The notes under the pieces were generated by a model. The model was not told where the DNA came from. It made no database searches and saw nothing but the letters and a program-made list of their open reading frames with translations. Positions 10,340 to 18,729 of a stretch of DNA of 64,000 nucleotides are shown piece by piece. Both the position numbers and the translations under genes were made by a program. Each line of letters begins with the position of its first letter. The stretch's first letter is position 1. Source of the stretch: Streptomyces pseudovenezuelae (lineage in GTDB: Bacteria > Actinomycetota > Actinomycetes > Streptomycetales > Streptomycetaceae); the NCBI RefSeq assembly GCF_001513955.1, contig NZ_KQ948149.1:96227-160226 (forward strand), in the 5' to 3' direction.

Positions 10340-10355
10340 TGGGGTGAAGAGCGCG

Positions 10356-10380
10356 GGGAAGAAGAGTCAGGGATCTTCCC
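10356..10380 (+). terminator. Weak hairpin after the NarL-type operon
   Basis: A 7-bp stem, GGGAAGA (10356-10362) with TCTTCCC (10374-10380). It could attenuate read-through into the DUF485 gene. Confidence 0.35.
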
Positions 10381-10399
10381 GTTCTGTCCATCCTTGGGC

Positions 10400-10960
10400 A
10401 TGCAGTCAAGCAACGCTCGTCCCCGCGGAAGCGAGGGGGATGCCGAGAGCCCGGCCGAGAACCACGACGGCCTCGATGCGGCCCGCGCCGATGCGTCGGC
10501 CGGGGTGCGGTACGACGATCCCTGGTACGACGAGCTCGCCTCCGGCTGGGGCGAGACGAGCGGCGACGGCACCCCCGTGGCCCAGGTCGCGACAGCACGC
10601 GCGGAGCGCGAGGACAGGGCCGCCGCGGCGGCCGACGTCTACCTCGAGGTGCAGCGCAGCGCGGCCTTCCAGGAGGTGCGCAGCAGGTACCGGAGGTTCG
10701 TGGTGCCGGCGGGCATCGGGTTCTTCACCTGGTACGTGGCCTACGTCGTGACGGCGACGAGCGCGCCGGGACTGATGGCACGGCCGGTGGCCGGCGCGGT
10801 GAACGTGGCGATGGTCGCGGGACTCGGGCAGTTCCTCACCACCTTCCTGCTGACCTGGGCCTACGCGCGGCACGCGAGGCTGCGCCGGGACCGGGCCGCA
10901 CTCGAACTGCGTTGGGACACCCAGGAACTGACGCGTACGGCCCGGGGCGGTGCGTCATAG
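10400..10960 (+). CDS. DUF485 membrane protein, partner of the symporter
   Basis: A 186-aa protein. A hydrophilic, probably disordered N-terminal 75 residues precede the DUF485 core with two membrane helices (VVPAGIGFFTWYVAYVVT and VAMVAGLGQFLTTFLLTWAYA). DUF485 proteins (YjcH type) are regularly encoded with acetate/monocarboxylate symporters. The stop TAG overlaps the GTG of the next gene by one base, supporting co-translation. No good ribosome site precedes ATG 10400 or the in-frame TTG 10394, so the start is uncertain. Confidence 0.75.
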   Translation: MQSSNARPRGSEGDAESPAENHDGLDAARADASAGVRYDDPWYDELASGWGETSGDGTPVAQVATARAEREDRAAAAADVYLEVQRSAAFQEVRSRYRRFVVPAGIGFFTWYVAYVVTATSAPGLMARPVAGAVNVAMVAGLGQFLTTFLLTWAYARHARLRRDRAALELRWDTQELTRTARGGAS

Positions 10961-12552
10961 TGACGGGGAATCACCAGACCCTCGCGCTGCTGCTGTTCAG
11001 CGCGTTCGTCGCGGTCACGCTCGGGATCACGACCTGGGTGAGCCGCCACCGGCACGGTTCGGCGGAGGAGTTCTACGCGGGCGGGCGGCTGTTCTCCCCG
11101 ATGGAGAATGGTTTTGCCATCGCGGGCGACTACATGTCGGCCGCGTCCTTCCTCGGTATCTCCGGTCTCATCGCGCTCTTCGGGTACGACGGGATGCTCT
11201 ATTCGGTGGGCTTCCTCGTGGCCTGGCTGGTGGTGCTGTTCCTCGTCGCCGAACTGGTGCGCAACTGCGGGCGGTTCACCCTCGCCGATGTCGTCGCCGC
11301 GCGGATGAGCGAGCGGCCGGTGCGGATCGCGGCGGGGACGTCCTCGGTCACGGTGTCCGTTCTGTATCTGGTGGCGCAGATGGTGGGCGCGGGCAGCCTG
11401 GTCGCGCTGCTGCTCGGAGGCACCAGCGAGGCGGCGCAGTCCTGGACCGTGATCGCCGTCGGGGCGCTCATGGTGATCTATGTGTCCCTGGGAGGGATGC
11501 GGGCGACGACCTGGATCCAGATCGTCAAGGCGGTCCTGCTGCTGGGCGGGACCGTCGCACTGACCGTGCTCGTGCTGGTGCGGTTCCACGGTGACGTCGA
11601 CCAGCTGCTGCTCACGGCGGCGGAGCGCAGCGGCCACGGCAGGTCGTTCCTGGCACCCGGTCTGAAGTACGGCGTGGACTGGACCGCCCGTCTCGACTTC
11701 ATCAGCCTGGGACTCGCTCTCGTGCTCGGCACGGCAGGGCTGCCGCACATCCTGTCCCGCTTCTACACCGTGCCCACGGCACGCGCCGCACGGCGTTCGG
11801 TGGTCTGGTCGATCGGGCTGATCGGCGGCTTCTACCTGATGACGATCGTCCTGGGGTTCGGTGCCGCGGCGATCGTGGGGCCCCAGACGGTCCGGGGATC
11901 GAACGCCGCGGGGAACACCGCGGTTCCCCTCCTGGCCCTGGACCTGGGCGGCGGTGCCGACTCCACGGGAGGAACGGTTCTGTTTGCCATCGTCGCCGCC
12001 GTCGCCTTCGCCACGATCCTCGCCGTGGTCGCCGGCATCACCCTCGCCTCCTCGGCCTCCGTCGCCCACGACCTGTACGCCTCGCTCCGGCGTCGACGGG
12101 CCAAGCCGCACAGCGAGGTGGCCGTGGCCAGGACCGCCGCGGTCGGGATCGGTGTCATCGCGATCGCCCTCGGCCTGCTGGCCCGCGATCTCAACGTCGC
12201 CTTCCTGGTGGGCCTCGCCTTCGCCGTCGCCGCGTCCGCGAATCTGCCGGTGCTGCTCTACTCGCTGTTCTGGCGCGGCTTCACCACCCGTGGCGCCGTC
12301 TGGTCCGTCTACGGCGGACTGATCCCGGCCATGGCCCTGGTGCTGCTGTCGCCCGTGGTGTCCGGCAGCCCCGAGTCCCTCTTCCCCGGCGTCGACTTCC
12401 AGTACTTCCCGCTGCAGAACCCCGGTCTGGTCTCCATCCCGCTGGGCTTCGTCGCGGGCTGGCTCGGAACGGTCACCTCGGCGGAGGTCGCCGACGAGGC
12501 CAAGCACGCGGAGACCGAGGTGCGGTCGCTCACGGGGGCCGGAGCCGTGTAG
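10960..12552 (+). CDS. Sodium:solute symporter, monocarboxylate/acetate type
   Basis: A 530-aa SSS-family permease with about 13 transmembrane segments. It contains YAGGRLFSPMENGFAIAGDYMSAASFLGISG, the conserved TM2-3 region of the ActP/MctC branch, and SLGGMRATTWIQ. It would import acetate, pyruvate or similar acids with sodium or protons. The overlap with the DUF485 gene fits the ActP-YjcH arrangement. The gene for a CitB-type response regulator lies convergently just downstream, and another organic-acid-type transporter follows, so this is a carboxylate-uptake neighbourhood. Confidence 0.88.
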   Translation: MTGNHQTLALLLFSAFVAVTLGITTWVSRHRHGSAEEFYAGGRLFSPMENGFAIAGDYMSAASFLGISGLIALFGYDGMLYSVGFLVAWLVVLFLVAELVRNCGRFTLADVVAARMSERPVRIAAGTSSVTVSVLYLVAQMVGAGSLVALLLGGTSEAAQSWTVIAVGALMVIYVSLGGMRATTWIQIVKAVLLLGGTVALTVLVLVRFHGDVDQLLLTAAERSGHGRSFLAPGLKYGVDWTARLDFISLGLALVLGTAGLPHILSRFYTVPTARAARRSVVWSIGLIGGFYLMTIVLGFGAAAIVGPQTVRGSNAAGNTAVPLLALDLGGGADSTGGTVLFAIVAAVAFATILAVVAGITLASSASVAHDLYASLRRRRAKPHSEVAVARTAAVGIGVIAIALGLLARDLNVAFLVGLAFAVAASANLPVLLYSLFWRGFTTRGAVWSVYGGLIPAMALVLLSPVVSGSPESLFPGVDFQYFPLQNPGLVSIPLGFVAGWLGTVTSAEVADEAKHAETEVRSLTGAGAV

Positions 12553-12607
12553 GGGTGGCGCCCTAGCCGTACGGCGCCTTCGTCGTCGTACGGCTAGGGC
12601 GCCACCC
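12553..12607. terminator. Bidirectional terminator hairpin
   Basis: A 21-bp perfect stem, 12553-12573 with 12587-12607. It starts directly after the symporter stop codon and overlaps the last codons of the convergent response regulator gene. Confidence 0.85.
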
Positions 12608-13286
12608 ACGCGTACCGGTGTTCCGGGCGGCCCGTGTCGCCGTATCTGAGGGAGAGACGGAGGCGGCCGGCCTGTTCGAGGTGGCGGAGGTAGCGCTGCG
12701 CGGTGGAGCGGCTCAGTCCCGTCTCGGCGGCGACCTCGTGGGCCGACAGCGGGTGCTCGGCGTGGTGCAGGACACGGCAGATGAGGTCCGTGGTCGGCTC
12801 CGAGTGGCCGCTGGGCAGGCCGGGGGAGACCGGAACCGGTGTGGTGCGCAGCGCGCTGAAGATCCGGTCGACCTGTTCCTGACCGGCGATGCCGCGGCCG
12901 CCGACCCGGTCGACGGTGCGGCGCAGGGCGGCGTAGGAGTCCAGGCGGGTGCGCAGCGCGGCGAAGGTGAAGGGTTTCACCAGGTAGTGGAGGGCGCCCA
13001 GGCGCATAGCGGCCTGGACGGTCGTCACATCGCCTGCTGCCGTGACCATGATGACGTCGGTGCCGTGGCCCTGTTCCCGCATGCGGTGGACGAGTTCGAG
13101 GCCCGTCTGGTCGGGCAGGTAGTGGTCGAGCAGGACCAGGTCGATGGTCCCGCGCTGCACGCTGGCCAGCGCCTGGGCGGCGCTGTGGGCGCGGGCAGCG
13201 ACCCGGAAGCCGGGAACCTTCCCCACGTACTTCGCGTTGATCTCGGCGACGCGGAAGTCGTCGTCCACGACCAGGACGTCAATCAT
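12594..13286 (-). CDS. CitB/DcuR-type response regulator (first paralogue)
   Basis: A 230-aa protein with a receiver domain (Asp8-Asp10 acidic cluster, phospho-acceptor Asp54 in VLLDHYLP). A C-terminal winged helix follows (LSAHEVAAETGLSRSTAQRYLRHLEQAGRL). This architecture belongs to regulators paired with DcuS/CitA carboxylate-sensing kinases. ATG 13286 follows GGAGAGAGG. No kinase gene is adjacent. The nearest suitable kinase is at 16957-18630, next to a second regulator of the same build (16277-16957) that is very similar along its whole length. It is divergent from the ABC operon at 13449. Confidence 0.85.
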   Translation of the reverse strand: MIDVLVVDDDFRVAEINAKYVGKVPGFRVAARAHSAAQALASVQRGTIDLVLLDHYLPDQTGLELVHRMREQGHGTDVIMVTAAGDVTTVQAAMRLGALHYLVKPFTFAALRTRLDSYAALRRTVDRVGGRGIAGQEQVDRIFSALRTTPVPVSPGLPSGHSEPTTDLICRVLHHAEHPLSAHEVAAETGLSRSTAQRYLRHLEQAGRLRLSLRYGDTGRPEHRYAWVAP

Positions 13287-13354
13287 CGGGCCTCTCTCCC
13301 TCAAGGCCTGGCGGGCGTAACGCCCGTGTTTCGGCTTCGCTGTTTGTAGCGCGC

Positions 13355-13388
13355 GCAAAACGAGCACAACAGGCTGTTGCAGGCAAAA
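13355..13388. promoter_or_regulatory. Candidate operator in the divergent regulator/ABC promoter region
   Basis: A perfect palindrome CAACAG-G-CTGTTG (13367-13379) is bracketed by two direct GCAAAA repeats (13355-13360 and 13383-13388). It lies in the 162-nt region between a CitB-type regulator and the ABC operon, a natural place for regulator binding. Confidence 0.4.
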
Positions 13389-13448
13389 GAACGGCATGTG
13401 CCCAGAAGACTGATGCCGTGGCGCAGGCCACATCTACCGTCCCCGGCC

Positions 13449-14264
13449 ATGAGCGCAGACACCAGCCCCGCCATCGAGCTGCGGGGCGCGAGCAAGACAT
13501 TCCGGACCCCGTCGGGGGGTCTGCACACGGCCGTCAGGGGCCTTGACCTCACGGTGGGGCGTGGGGAGTTCGTGGCGGTCGTCGGGCCCACGGGCTGCGG
13601 CAAGTCGACCACGTTGACGCTGGTCAGCGGGTTGGAGGAGCCCTCCGAGGGCGAGGTTCTGGTCGTCGGGGAGCCGGTCAGGGGAGTCGGGGACAAGGTC
13701 GGATTCGTCTTCCAGCAGGACGCCACCTTCCCCTGGCGCACGGTCCTGTCGAACGTCATGGCCGGCCCGCGCTTCCGCGGTGTGCCCAAGGCGGAGGCCA
13801 GGCAGAAGGCGCGGGAATGGCTGGCCCGGGTCGGGCTCGCGGCCTTCGAGGACCGCTACCCCCATCAGCTCTCCGGAGGCATGCGCAAGCGGGTTGCGCT
13901 CGCCGCCACCTTCGTCAACGATCCCGAGATCCTGCTGATGGACGAGCCGTTCTCCGCGCTCGACGTGCAGACCCGGGCCCTGATGTCCGACGAACTCCTC
14001 GAACTCTGGGAGGGCACGGGCGCCTCCGTCGTCTTCGTCACCCATGACCTGGAGGAGTCCATCGCGCTGGCCGACAAGGTCGTCGTGATGACGGCCGGAC
14101 CCGCCACCGTCAAGCAGGTCTTCGACATCGACCTGCCGCGGCCGCGCAAGGTCGAGTCGGTGCGACTGGAGCCGCGGTTCATCGAGATCTACCGCGAGAT
14201 CTGGGAGTCCCTCGGCGAAGAGGTCCGCATCACGCGCGAGAGGAGCGCCGCCCATGTCGCCTGA
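13449..14264 (+). CDS. NitT/TauT-type ABC transporter ATP-binding protein
   Basis: A 271-aa ABC ATPase. Walker A is GPTGCGKST, the Q-loop is FVFQQDATFPWRTV, the signature is LSGGMRKR, and Walker B is LLMDEPFSALD. VFVTHDLEE carries the switch His. The FPWRTVLSNV pattern and the C-terminal tail are typical of nitrate/sulfonate/taurine-type importers. It overlaps the permease gene by 11 nt. No strong ribosome site precedes ATG 13449; an in-frame ATG at 13413 is an alternative start. Confidence 0.88.
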   Translation: MSADTSPAIELRGASKTFRTPSGGLHTAVRGLDLTVGRGEFVAVVGPTGCGKSTTLTLVSGLEEPSEGEVLVVGEPVRGVGDKVGFVFQQDATFPWRTVLSNVMAGPRFRGVPKAEARQKAREWLARVGLAAFEDRYPHQLSGGMRKRVALAATFVNDPEILLMDEPFSALDVQTRALMSDELLELWEGTGASVVFVTHDLEESIALADKVVVMTAGPATVKQVFDIDLPRPRKVESVRLEPRFIEIYREIWESLGEEVRITRERSAAHVA

Positions 14265-15132
14265 CGTCATTCCCGAGGCCCAGGCCGCACCGGCCCTGGC
14301 CGACCCCGCCGACAAGACCGGTCGCGCGCACTCACGCGCGCGTGCCGCCCGCAGACGCCGGATCGTCGTCACCGCGTCCCGGGTGCTGCTTTTGGTGGCC
14401 GTTCTCGGTCTGTGGGAAGTGCTCTCGCGGGCCGAGGTCATCGATCCCTTCAACTTCTCCATGCCCTCGAAGATCTGGGACCAGATCTGGACCTGGGTGA
14501 CGCACGGGACCGCACTCGGTTCGTTGGGCGAACAGATCTGGTACACGCTCTACGAGGCGCTGCTGGGCTGGGTCGTCGGCGTGGTGGCCGGTGTGGTGTT
14601 CGGTATCGCGCTGGGGCGGATCACCCTGCTCGCCGACGTCCTTGGTCCATACATCAAGGTGCTCAACTCCATACCGAGGATCGTCCTTGCGCCCATCTTC
14701 GTGATCTGGTTCGGACTCGGACCGGCCTCCAAGGTCGCCTCGGCCGTCGTCCTGGTCTTCTTCCCGGTCTTCTTCAACGCCTTCCAGGGCGCCCGGGAGG
14801 TCGACCGCAACCTGGTCGCCAACGCCCGCATCCTCGGCGCGAGCGACCGCAGGGTGACGCTTCAGGTCGTCATCCCGTCCGCGACCTCGTGGATCTTCAC
14901 CAGCCTGCACGTCAGCTTCGGCTTCGCCCTCATCGGCGCGATCGTCGGCGAGTACATAGGCGCGACCAAGGGCATCGGCCTGCTCGTCGCGCAGTCGCAG
15001 GGCACCTTCAACGCGGCCGGTGTGTACGCCGCGATGGTCATCCTCGCTGTCGTCGCGCTCCTCGCCGAAGGACTGCTCACCTTCGCCGAGCGCCGCATCT
15101 TCCGCTGGAAGCCGACGACGTCCGACAGCTGA
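14254..15132 (+). CDS. NitT/TauT-type ABC transporter permease
   Basis: A 292-aa membrane protein with an N-terminal cytoplasmic stretch of about 40 residues, then about six helices. The EAA-type coupling loop is present (residues around NARILGASDRRVTLQVVIPSA). It follows AGAGGAG and overlaps the ATPase gene, so it is operonic. It forms the transmembrane channel of the importer. Confidence 0.88.
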   Translation: MSPDVIPEAQAAPALADPADKTGRAHSRARAARRRRIVVTASRVLLLVAVLGLWEVLSRAEVIDPFNFSMPSKIWDQIWTWVTHGTALGSLGEQIWYTLYEALLGWVVGVVAGVVFGIALGRITLLADVLGPYIKVLNSIPRIVLAPIFVIWFGLGPASKVASAVVLVFFPVFFNAFQGAREVDRNLVANARILGASDRRVTLQVVIPSATSWIFTSLHVSFGFALIGAIVGEYIGATKGIGLLVAQSQGTFNAAGVYAAMVILAVVALLAEGLLTFAERRIFRWKPTTSDS

Positions 15133-15199
15133 CCCCGTCCCCGGCAACCACCCCCGTCTCAGCCCTTCCCGCACCGCCCCTCACAAGGACGTGAACCCC

Positions 15200-16270
15200 A
15201 TGCGCAAGATCGCCAGACACGCCTCCCTGGCCGCCGCCGGCCTGCTCGCCCTCTCCTCGCTCACCGCCTGTGCCAACGACGCCGCCAGTACGGCGTCGGC
15301 CGACTCCGGAAGCAAGGGCGACGGCAAGGGAACCAAGGTCAAGATCATGGTCGGTGGCCTGGACAAGGTCATCTACCTGCCCGCGATGCTCACCCAGCGG
15401 CTCGGCTACTTCGACGCCGAGGGGCTCGACGTGGAGCTGCTGAGCGAGCCCGCCGGAGTCCAGGCCGAGACCGCGCTCGTCTCCGGCCAGGTCCAGGGGG
15501 CCGTCGGCTTCTACGACCACACCCTCGACCTGCAGGTCAAGGGCAAGGACGTGGAGTCGGTCGTGCAGTTCTCGCACGCGCCCGGCGAGGTGGAGATCGT
15601 CTCCAACAAGGCGGCGGGCGACATCACTTCGGCCAAGGACTTCAAGGGCAAGAAGCTCGGGGTCACGGGCCTCGGCTCCTCGACCGACTTCCTCACCAAG
15701 TACCTCGGCGTCAAGAACGGCGTGAAGGTCAGCGACTTCACCCCGGTCGCCGTCGGCGCGGGACCGACGTTCATCTCGGCGCTCCAGCAGGGCGCCATCG
15801 ACGGCGGCATGACGACCGACCCGACCGTCGCGACGATCCTGGACAAGAAGGCCGGCAAGATCCTCCTGGACATGCGCACGCCTCAGGGCTCCGACGAGGC
15901 ACTCGGCGGTCCCTATCCGTCGTCGAGCCTGTACATGCAGACGGACTGGGTCAACGGTCACAAGGAGACCGTCCAGAAGTTGGCCAATGCATTCGTCAAG
16001 ACACTCAAGTGGATGTCCACCCACAGCGCCACCCAGATCGCCGACAAGATGCCCGCCGACTACTCGCAGGGCAACAAGCTGCTGTACGCGGTGGCCATCA
16101 AGAACACGCTGCCGATGTTCACCAAGGACGGCGTGATGCCCCAGAACGGTCCCGAGACCGTCGAGAAGGTCCTCAAGGCGTTCAACCCCAACATCCAGAA
16201 CGCCGACGTCGACCTCGACAAGACGTACACGACGGAGTTCGTCCAGAAGGCCGCGCAGAACGCCGGCTGA
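15200..16270 (+). CDS. ABC transporter substrate-binding lipoprotein (NMT1/SsuA-like)
   Basis: A 356-aa lipoprotein. The signal peptide ends in the lipobox LTAC with Cys24 as the lipidation site. The mature part shows the family pattern: KVKIMVGGLDKVIYLPAMLTQRLGYFDAEGL, then ALVSGQVQGAVGFYDHTLDL and SAKDFKGKKLGVTGLGSSTDFL. These proteins bind small anions or heterocyclic compounds. The ligand here is not apparent; flanking CitB/DcuR-type regulators point to a carboxylate or related acid (inference). ATG 15200 is chosen because AAGGA lies 10 nt before it, while GTG 15191 is too close. Confidence 0.85.
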   Translation: MRKIARHASLAAAGLLALSSLTACANDAASTASADSGSKGDGKGTKVKIMVGGLDKVIYLPAMLTQRLGYFDAEGLDVELLSEPAGVQAETALVSGQVQGAVGFYDHTLDLQVKGKDVESVVQFSHAPGEVEIVSNKAAGDITSAKDFKGKKLGVTGLGSSTDFLTKYLGVKNGVKVSDFTPVAVGAGPTFISALQQGAIDGGMTTDPTVATILDKKAGKILLDMRTPQGSDEALGGPYPSSSLYMQTDWVNGHKETVQKLANAFVKTLKWMSTHSATQIADKMPADYSQGNKLLYAVAIKNTLPMFTKDGVMPQNGPETVEKVLKAFNPNIQNADVDLDKTYTTEFVQKAAQNAG

Positions 16271-16276
16271 GCCCCC

Positions 16277-16957
16277 TCACGCGCGGGTCGCCCACACGTA
16301 ACGGTGTTCCGGGCGGCCCGCATCGCCGTACTTCAAGGTGAGTCTGGCCCGCCCCGTGCGCTCCAGGAGCTTCAGATAGCGCTGGGCGGTCTGCCGGCTC
16401 ACCCCGGTCCGGTCGGCGATCTCCTGCGCCGACAGAGGCCCTTCGGCGTTCATCAGAGACCTGCGGACCAGCTCCACCGTGGTCGGGGAGTGCCCCTTGG
16501 GCAGATCGGGCTCCGCCGGCGAGGAGAGGGCACCGAAGATGCGGTCGACCTCCGCCTGTTCCGCCTCGCCGCCGCCGTCCAGAGTGCGCCGCAGCTCGGC
16601 GTACGCCTCCAGCCTGGCCCTGAGGCCCGCGAAGGCGAACGGCTTGACCAGGTACTGCAGCGCGCCGTGCCGCATCGCCGCCTGCACGGTCGTCACGTCC
16701 CGTGCCGCCGTCACCATGATCACGTCGGTCTGGTGGCCGCGCCGGCGCATCTCCTGGACGACCGCCAGGCCCGTCTCGTCGGGCAGGTAGTGGTCCATGA
16801 GGACCAGGTCGACGTGGGGCAGCGCCTCCAGCTGCCGCAGCGCGTCCGCGGCGCTGTGGGCCTCGCCGGCCACGTGGAAGCCGGGAACCTTCTCGACGTA
16901 GGCGGCGTTGACGCGCGCCACGCGGGTGTCGTCGTCCACGACCAGGACCTCGATCAT
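16277..16957 (-). CDS. CitB/DcuR-type response regulator (second paralogue)
   Basis: A 226-aa protein with phospho-acceptor Asp55 (VLMDHYLPDETGL) and a C-terminal winged helix (LSAQEIADRTGVSRQTAQRYLKLLERTGRARL). It is nearly collinear with the regulator at 12594-13286; both contain DVIMVTAA, DVTTVQAAMR, YLVKPF and YGD-GRPEHRY. Its ATG shares one base with the kinase stop codon (TGATG), so kinase and regulator are coupled. It is convergent with the ABC operon and stops 6 nt after the binding-protein gene ends. Confidence 0.88.
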   Translation of the reverse strand: MIEVLVVDDDTRVARVNAAYVEKVPGFHVAGEAHSAADALRQLEALPHVDLVLMDHYLPDETGLAVVQEMRRRGHQTDVIMVTAARDVTTVQAAMRHGALQYLVKPFAFAGLRARLEAYAELRRTLDGGGEAEQAEVDRIFGALSSPAEPDLPKGHSPTTVELVRRSLMNAEGPLSAQEIADRTGVSRQTAQRYLKLLERTGRARLTLKYGDAGRPEHRYVWATRA

Positions 16958-18630
16958 CACGACTTCTCCTCGGTGGCCGGCTGACGGCTGGGCGACGCGG
17001 TGAGCGCCGGCTGCGGCTCTGCCAGTGCGTCGGGCAGTACGACGGTGAACTCCGCGCCTCCGCCGTCCGCCTCCGCCACGGCCGCGCTGCCCCCCTGGCG
17101 CTCGGCGAGCTTGCGTACCAGGGAGAGCCCGAGGCCCCGCCCCCGGTGCGCGGGGGGCTCCTTGGTGGACCAGCCCTCCGTGAAAATGAGTTCCCGCTGT
17201 TCCACCGGGATTCCGGGTCCGGTGTCCCGCACCCTCAGGACGGCGGCACGGCCCTCGGTGCGCAGCTCGACCTCCACGCGCGCGTGGAGGTCGCCGGCGA
17301 CGGCGTCCAGGGCGTTGTCCACGAGGTTGCCGACGATCGTGACCAGTCCGCTCGGATCGACCAGCCGGTCCGGCAGCCGGGTCCGGTCGGAGACCCACAG
17401 GGCGACCCCGCGCTCGGCGGCGACGGTCGCCTTGCCCACCAGCAGCGCGGCGAGCAGCGGGTCCTCGATCTTCTCGGTGACCTGCTCCGCGGTGGCCCGG
17501 TGGTCGCCGACGACCTCCCCGACGAACTCCACGGCGTCGTCGTACATCTCCAGCTCCAGCAGCCCCAGGAGCGTGTGCATACGGTTGGCGTGCTCGTGGT
17601 CCTGGGCGCGCAGGGCGTCGATGAGACCGTGGGTCGAGTCGAGCTCGCGGCCGAGCTGCTCCAGCTCGGTGCGGTCGCGCAGGGTCGCGACGGCCCCGCC
17701 GTCGTCGGTGGGCATCCGGTTGGCGACCAGCACCCGCTGGCCCCGCACGGTGACCAGATCGGTGCCCGTCACACGGCCGGCCAGGACATCGGCCGTACGG
17801 CCGTCCCCGAGCGCCTCGTCGGGAGTGCGCCCGACCGCCTCGTCGCCGATGCCCAGCAGCCGCCGGGCCTCGTCGTTGAGCAGGCGCAGGCGTCCGGCGC
17901 GGTCCAGCGCGACGACGCCTTCCCGGATGCCGTGCAGCATGGCCTCGCGCTCGGCGAGGAGGGCGGAGATGTCGGAGAAGGCCAGGTCACGGGTCTGCCG
18001 CTGGACCCTCCTGGAGATGACCCAGGCGGCCAGCGCGCCGACGGCGAGGGCCCCGCCGGCGTACGCGAACAGTCCCGGGATCGCGTGGATCAGCCGGGCG
18101 CGCACACTGTCGTAGGCGATGCCGACGGAGACGGCCCCGACGATCTTGTGCCGGCTGTCGTACAACGGCACCTTGCCGCGGGCCGTGCGGCCCAGGGTGC
18201 CGCTGTCGATCTGCATGATCTCCTTGCCGGACAGGGCCTGGCCCGGGTCGGTCGAGACGGTCCTGCCCACCTCGCCGCGGGTCGGGTGCGACCAGCGGAC
18301 GCCTCGCCAGTCCATCACCACGACGTACTCGGCCCCGGTCGCCCTGCGGATCCGCTCGGCCTCCCGCTGGACGGGGCCGTCGGGCAGCGGGGGCGTGTCC
18401 TTGACCTGCTCGGCGATCTGCGACTCCGCGGCGGTGGTCTGGGCGATGGCCAGCGCCCGGCGCATCGCCTGGTCGTCCAGCTGGTTGCTCAAAGGCGCGA
18501 GGAACAGGCCGGTCGCGAGCACCACGACTCCCGCGGCGATCGCCAACTGCATCAGAAGAACCTGCGAGAACACCCGGCGGGGCAGTCCGAGGCGCAGGCG
18601 GCGGGCGGGGGGAGTGCGGCTCATACCCAT
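16957..18630 (-). CDS. DcuS/CitA-type sensor histidine kinase
   Basis: A 557-aa kinase. TM1 lies about residues 20-45. An extracytoplasmic single-Cache domain spans about 48-182 (GAEYVVVMDWRGVRWSHPTRGEVG; GSLGRT-type region), then TM2 about 185-207 and a PAS domain about 225-320. The phosphoryl-accepting His345 lies in RAQDHEHANRMHTLLGLLELE. The HATPase has NLVDNALDAV and GRGLGLSLVRKLA. This build senses di- and tricarboxylates outside the cell. An upstream in-frame ATG would add up to 21 residues; neither start has a strong ribosome site. Confidence 0.85.
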   Translation of the reverse strand: MGMSRTPPARRLRLGLPRRVFSQVLLMQLAIAAGVVVLATGLFLAPLSNQLDDQAMRRALAIAQTTAAESQIAEQVKDTPPLPDGPVQREAERIRRATGAEYVVVMDWRGVRWSHPTRGEVGRTVSTDPGQALSGKEIMQIDSGTLGRTARGKVPLYDSRHKIVGAVSVGIAYDSVRARLIHAIPGLFAYAGGALAVGALAAWVISRRVQRQTRDLAFSDISALLAEREAMLHGIREGVVALDRAGRLRLLNDEARRLLGIGDEAVGRTPDEALGDGRTADVLAGRVTGTDLVTVRGQRVLVANRMPTDDGGAVATLRDRTELEQLGRELDSTHGLIDALRAQDHEHANRMHTLLGLLELEMYDDAVEFVGEVVGDHRATAEQVTEKIEDPLLAALLVGKATVAAERGVALWVSDRTRLPDRLVDPSGLVTIVGNLVDNALDAVAGDLHARVEVELRTEGRAAVLRVRDTGPGIPVEQRELIFTEGWSTKEPPAHRGRGLGLSLVRKLAERQGGSAAVAEADGGGAEFTVVLPDALAEPQPALTASPSRQPATEEKS

Positions 18631-18729
18631 GAACGGTACGGGGAGACGCCGGAGTCGCCGCAGGGGGTGTGGCATGGATCTCTTGATCAACACGTGGACG
18701 GTCCTGCGGGGCGGCCGACCGCCGTCCGG

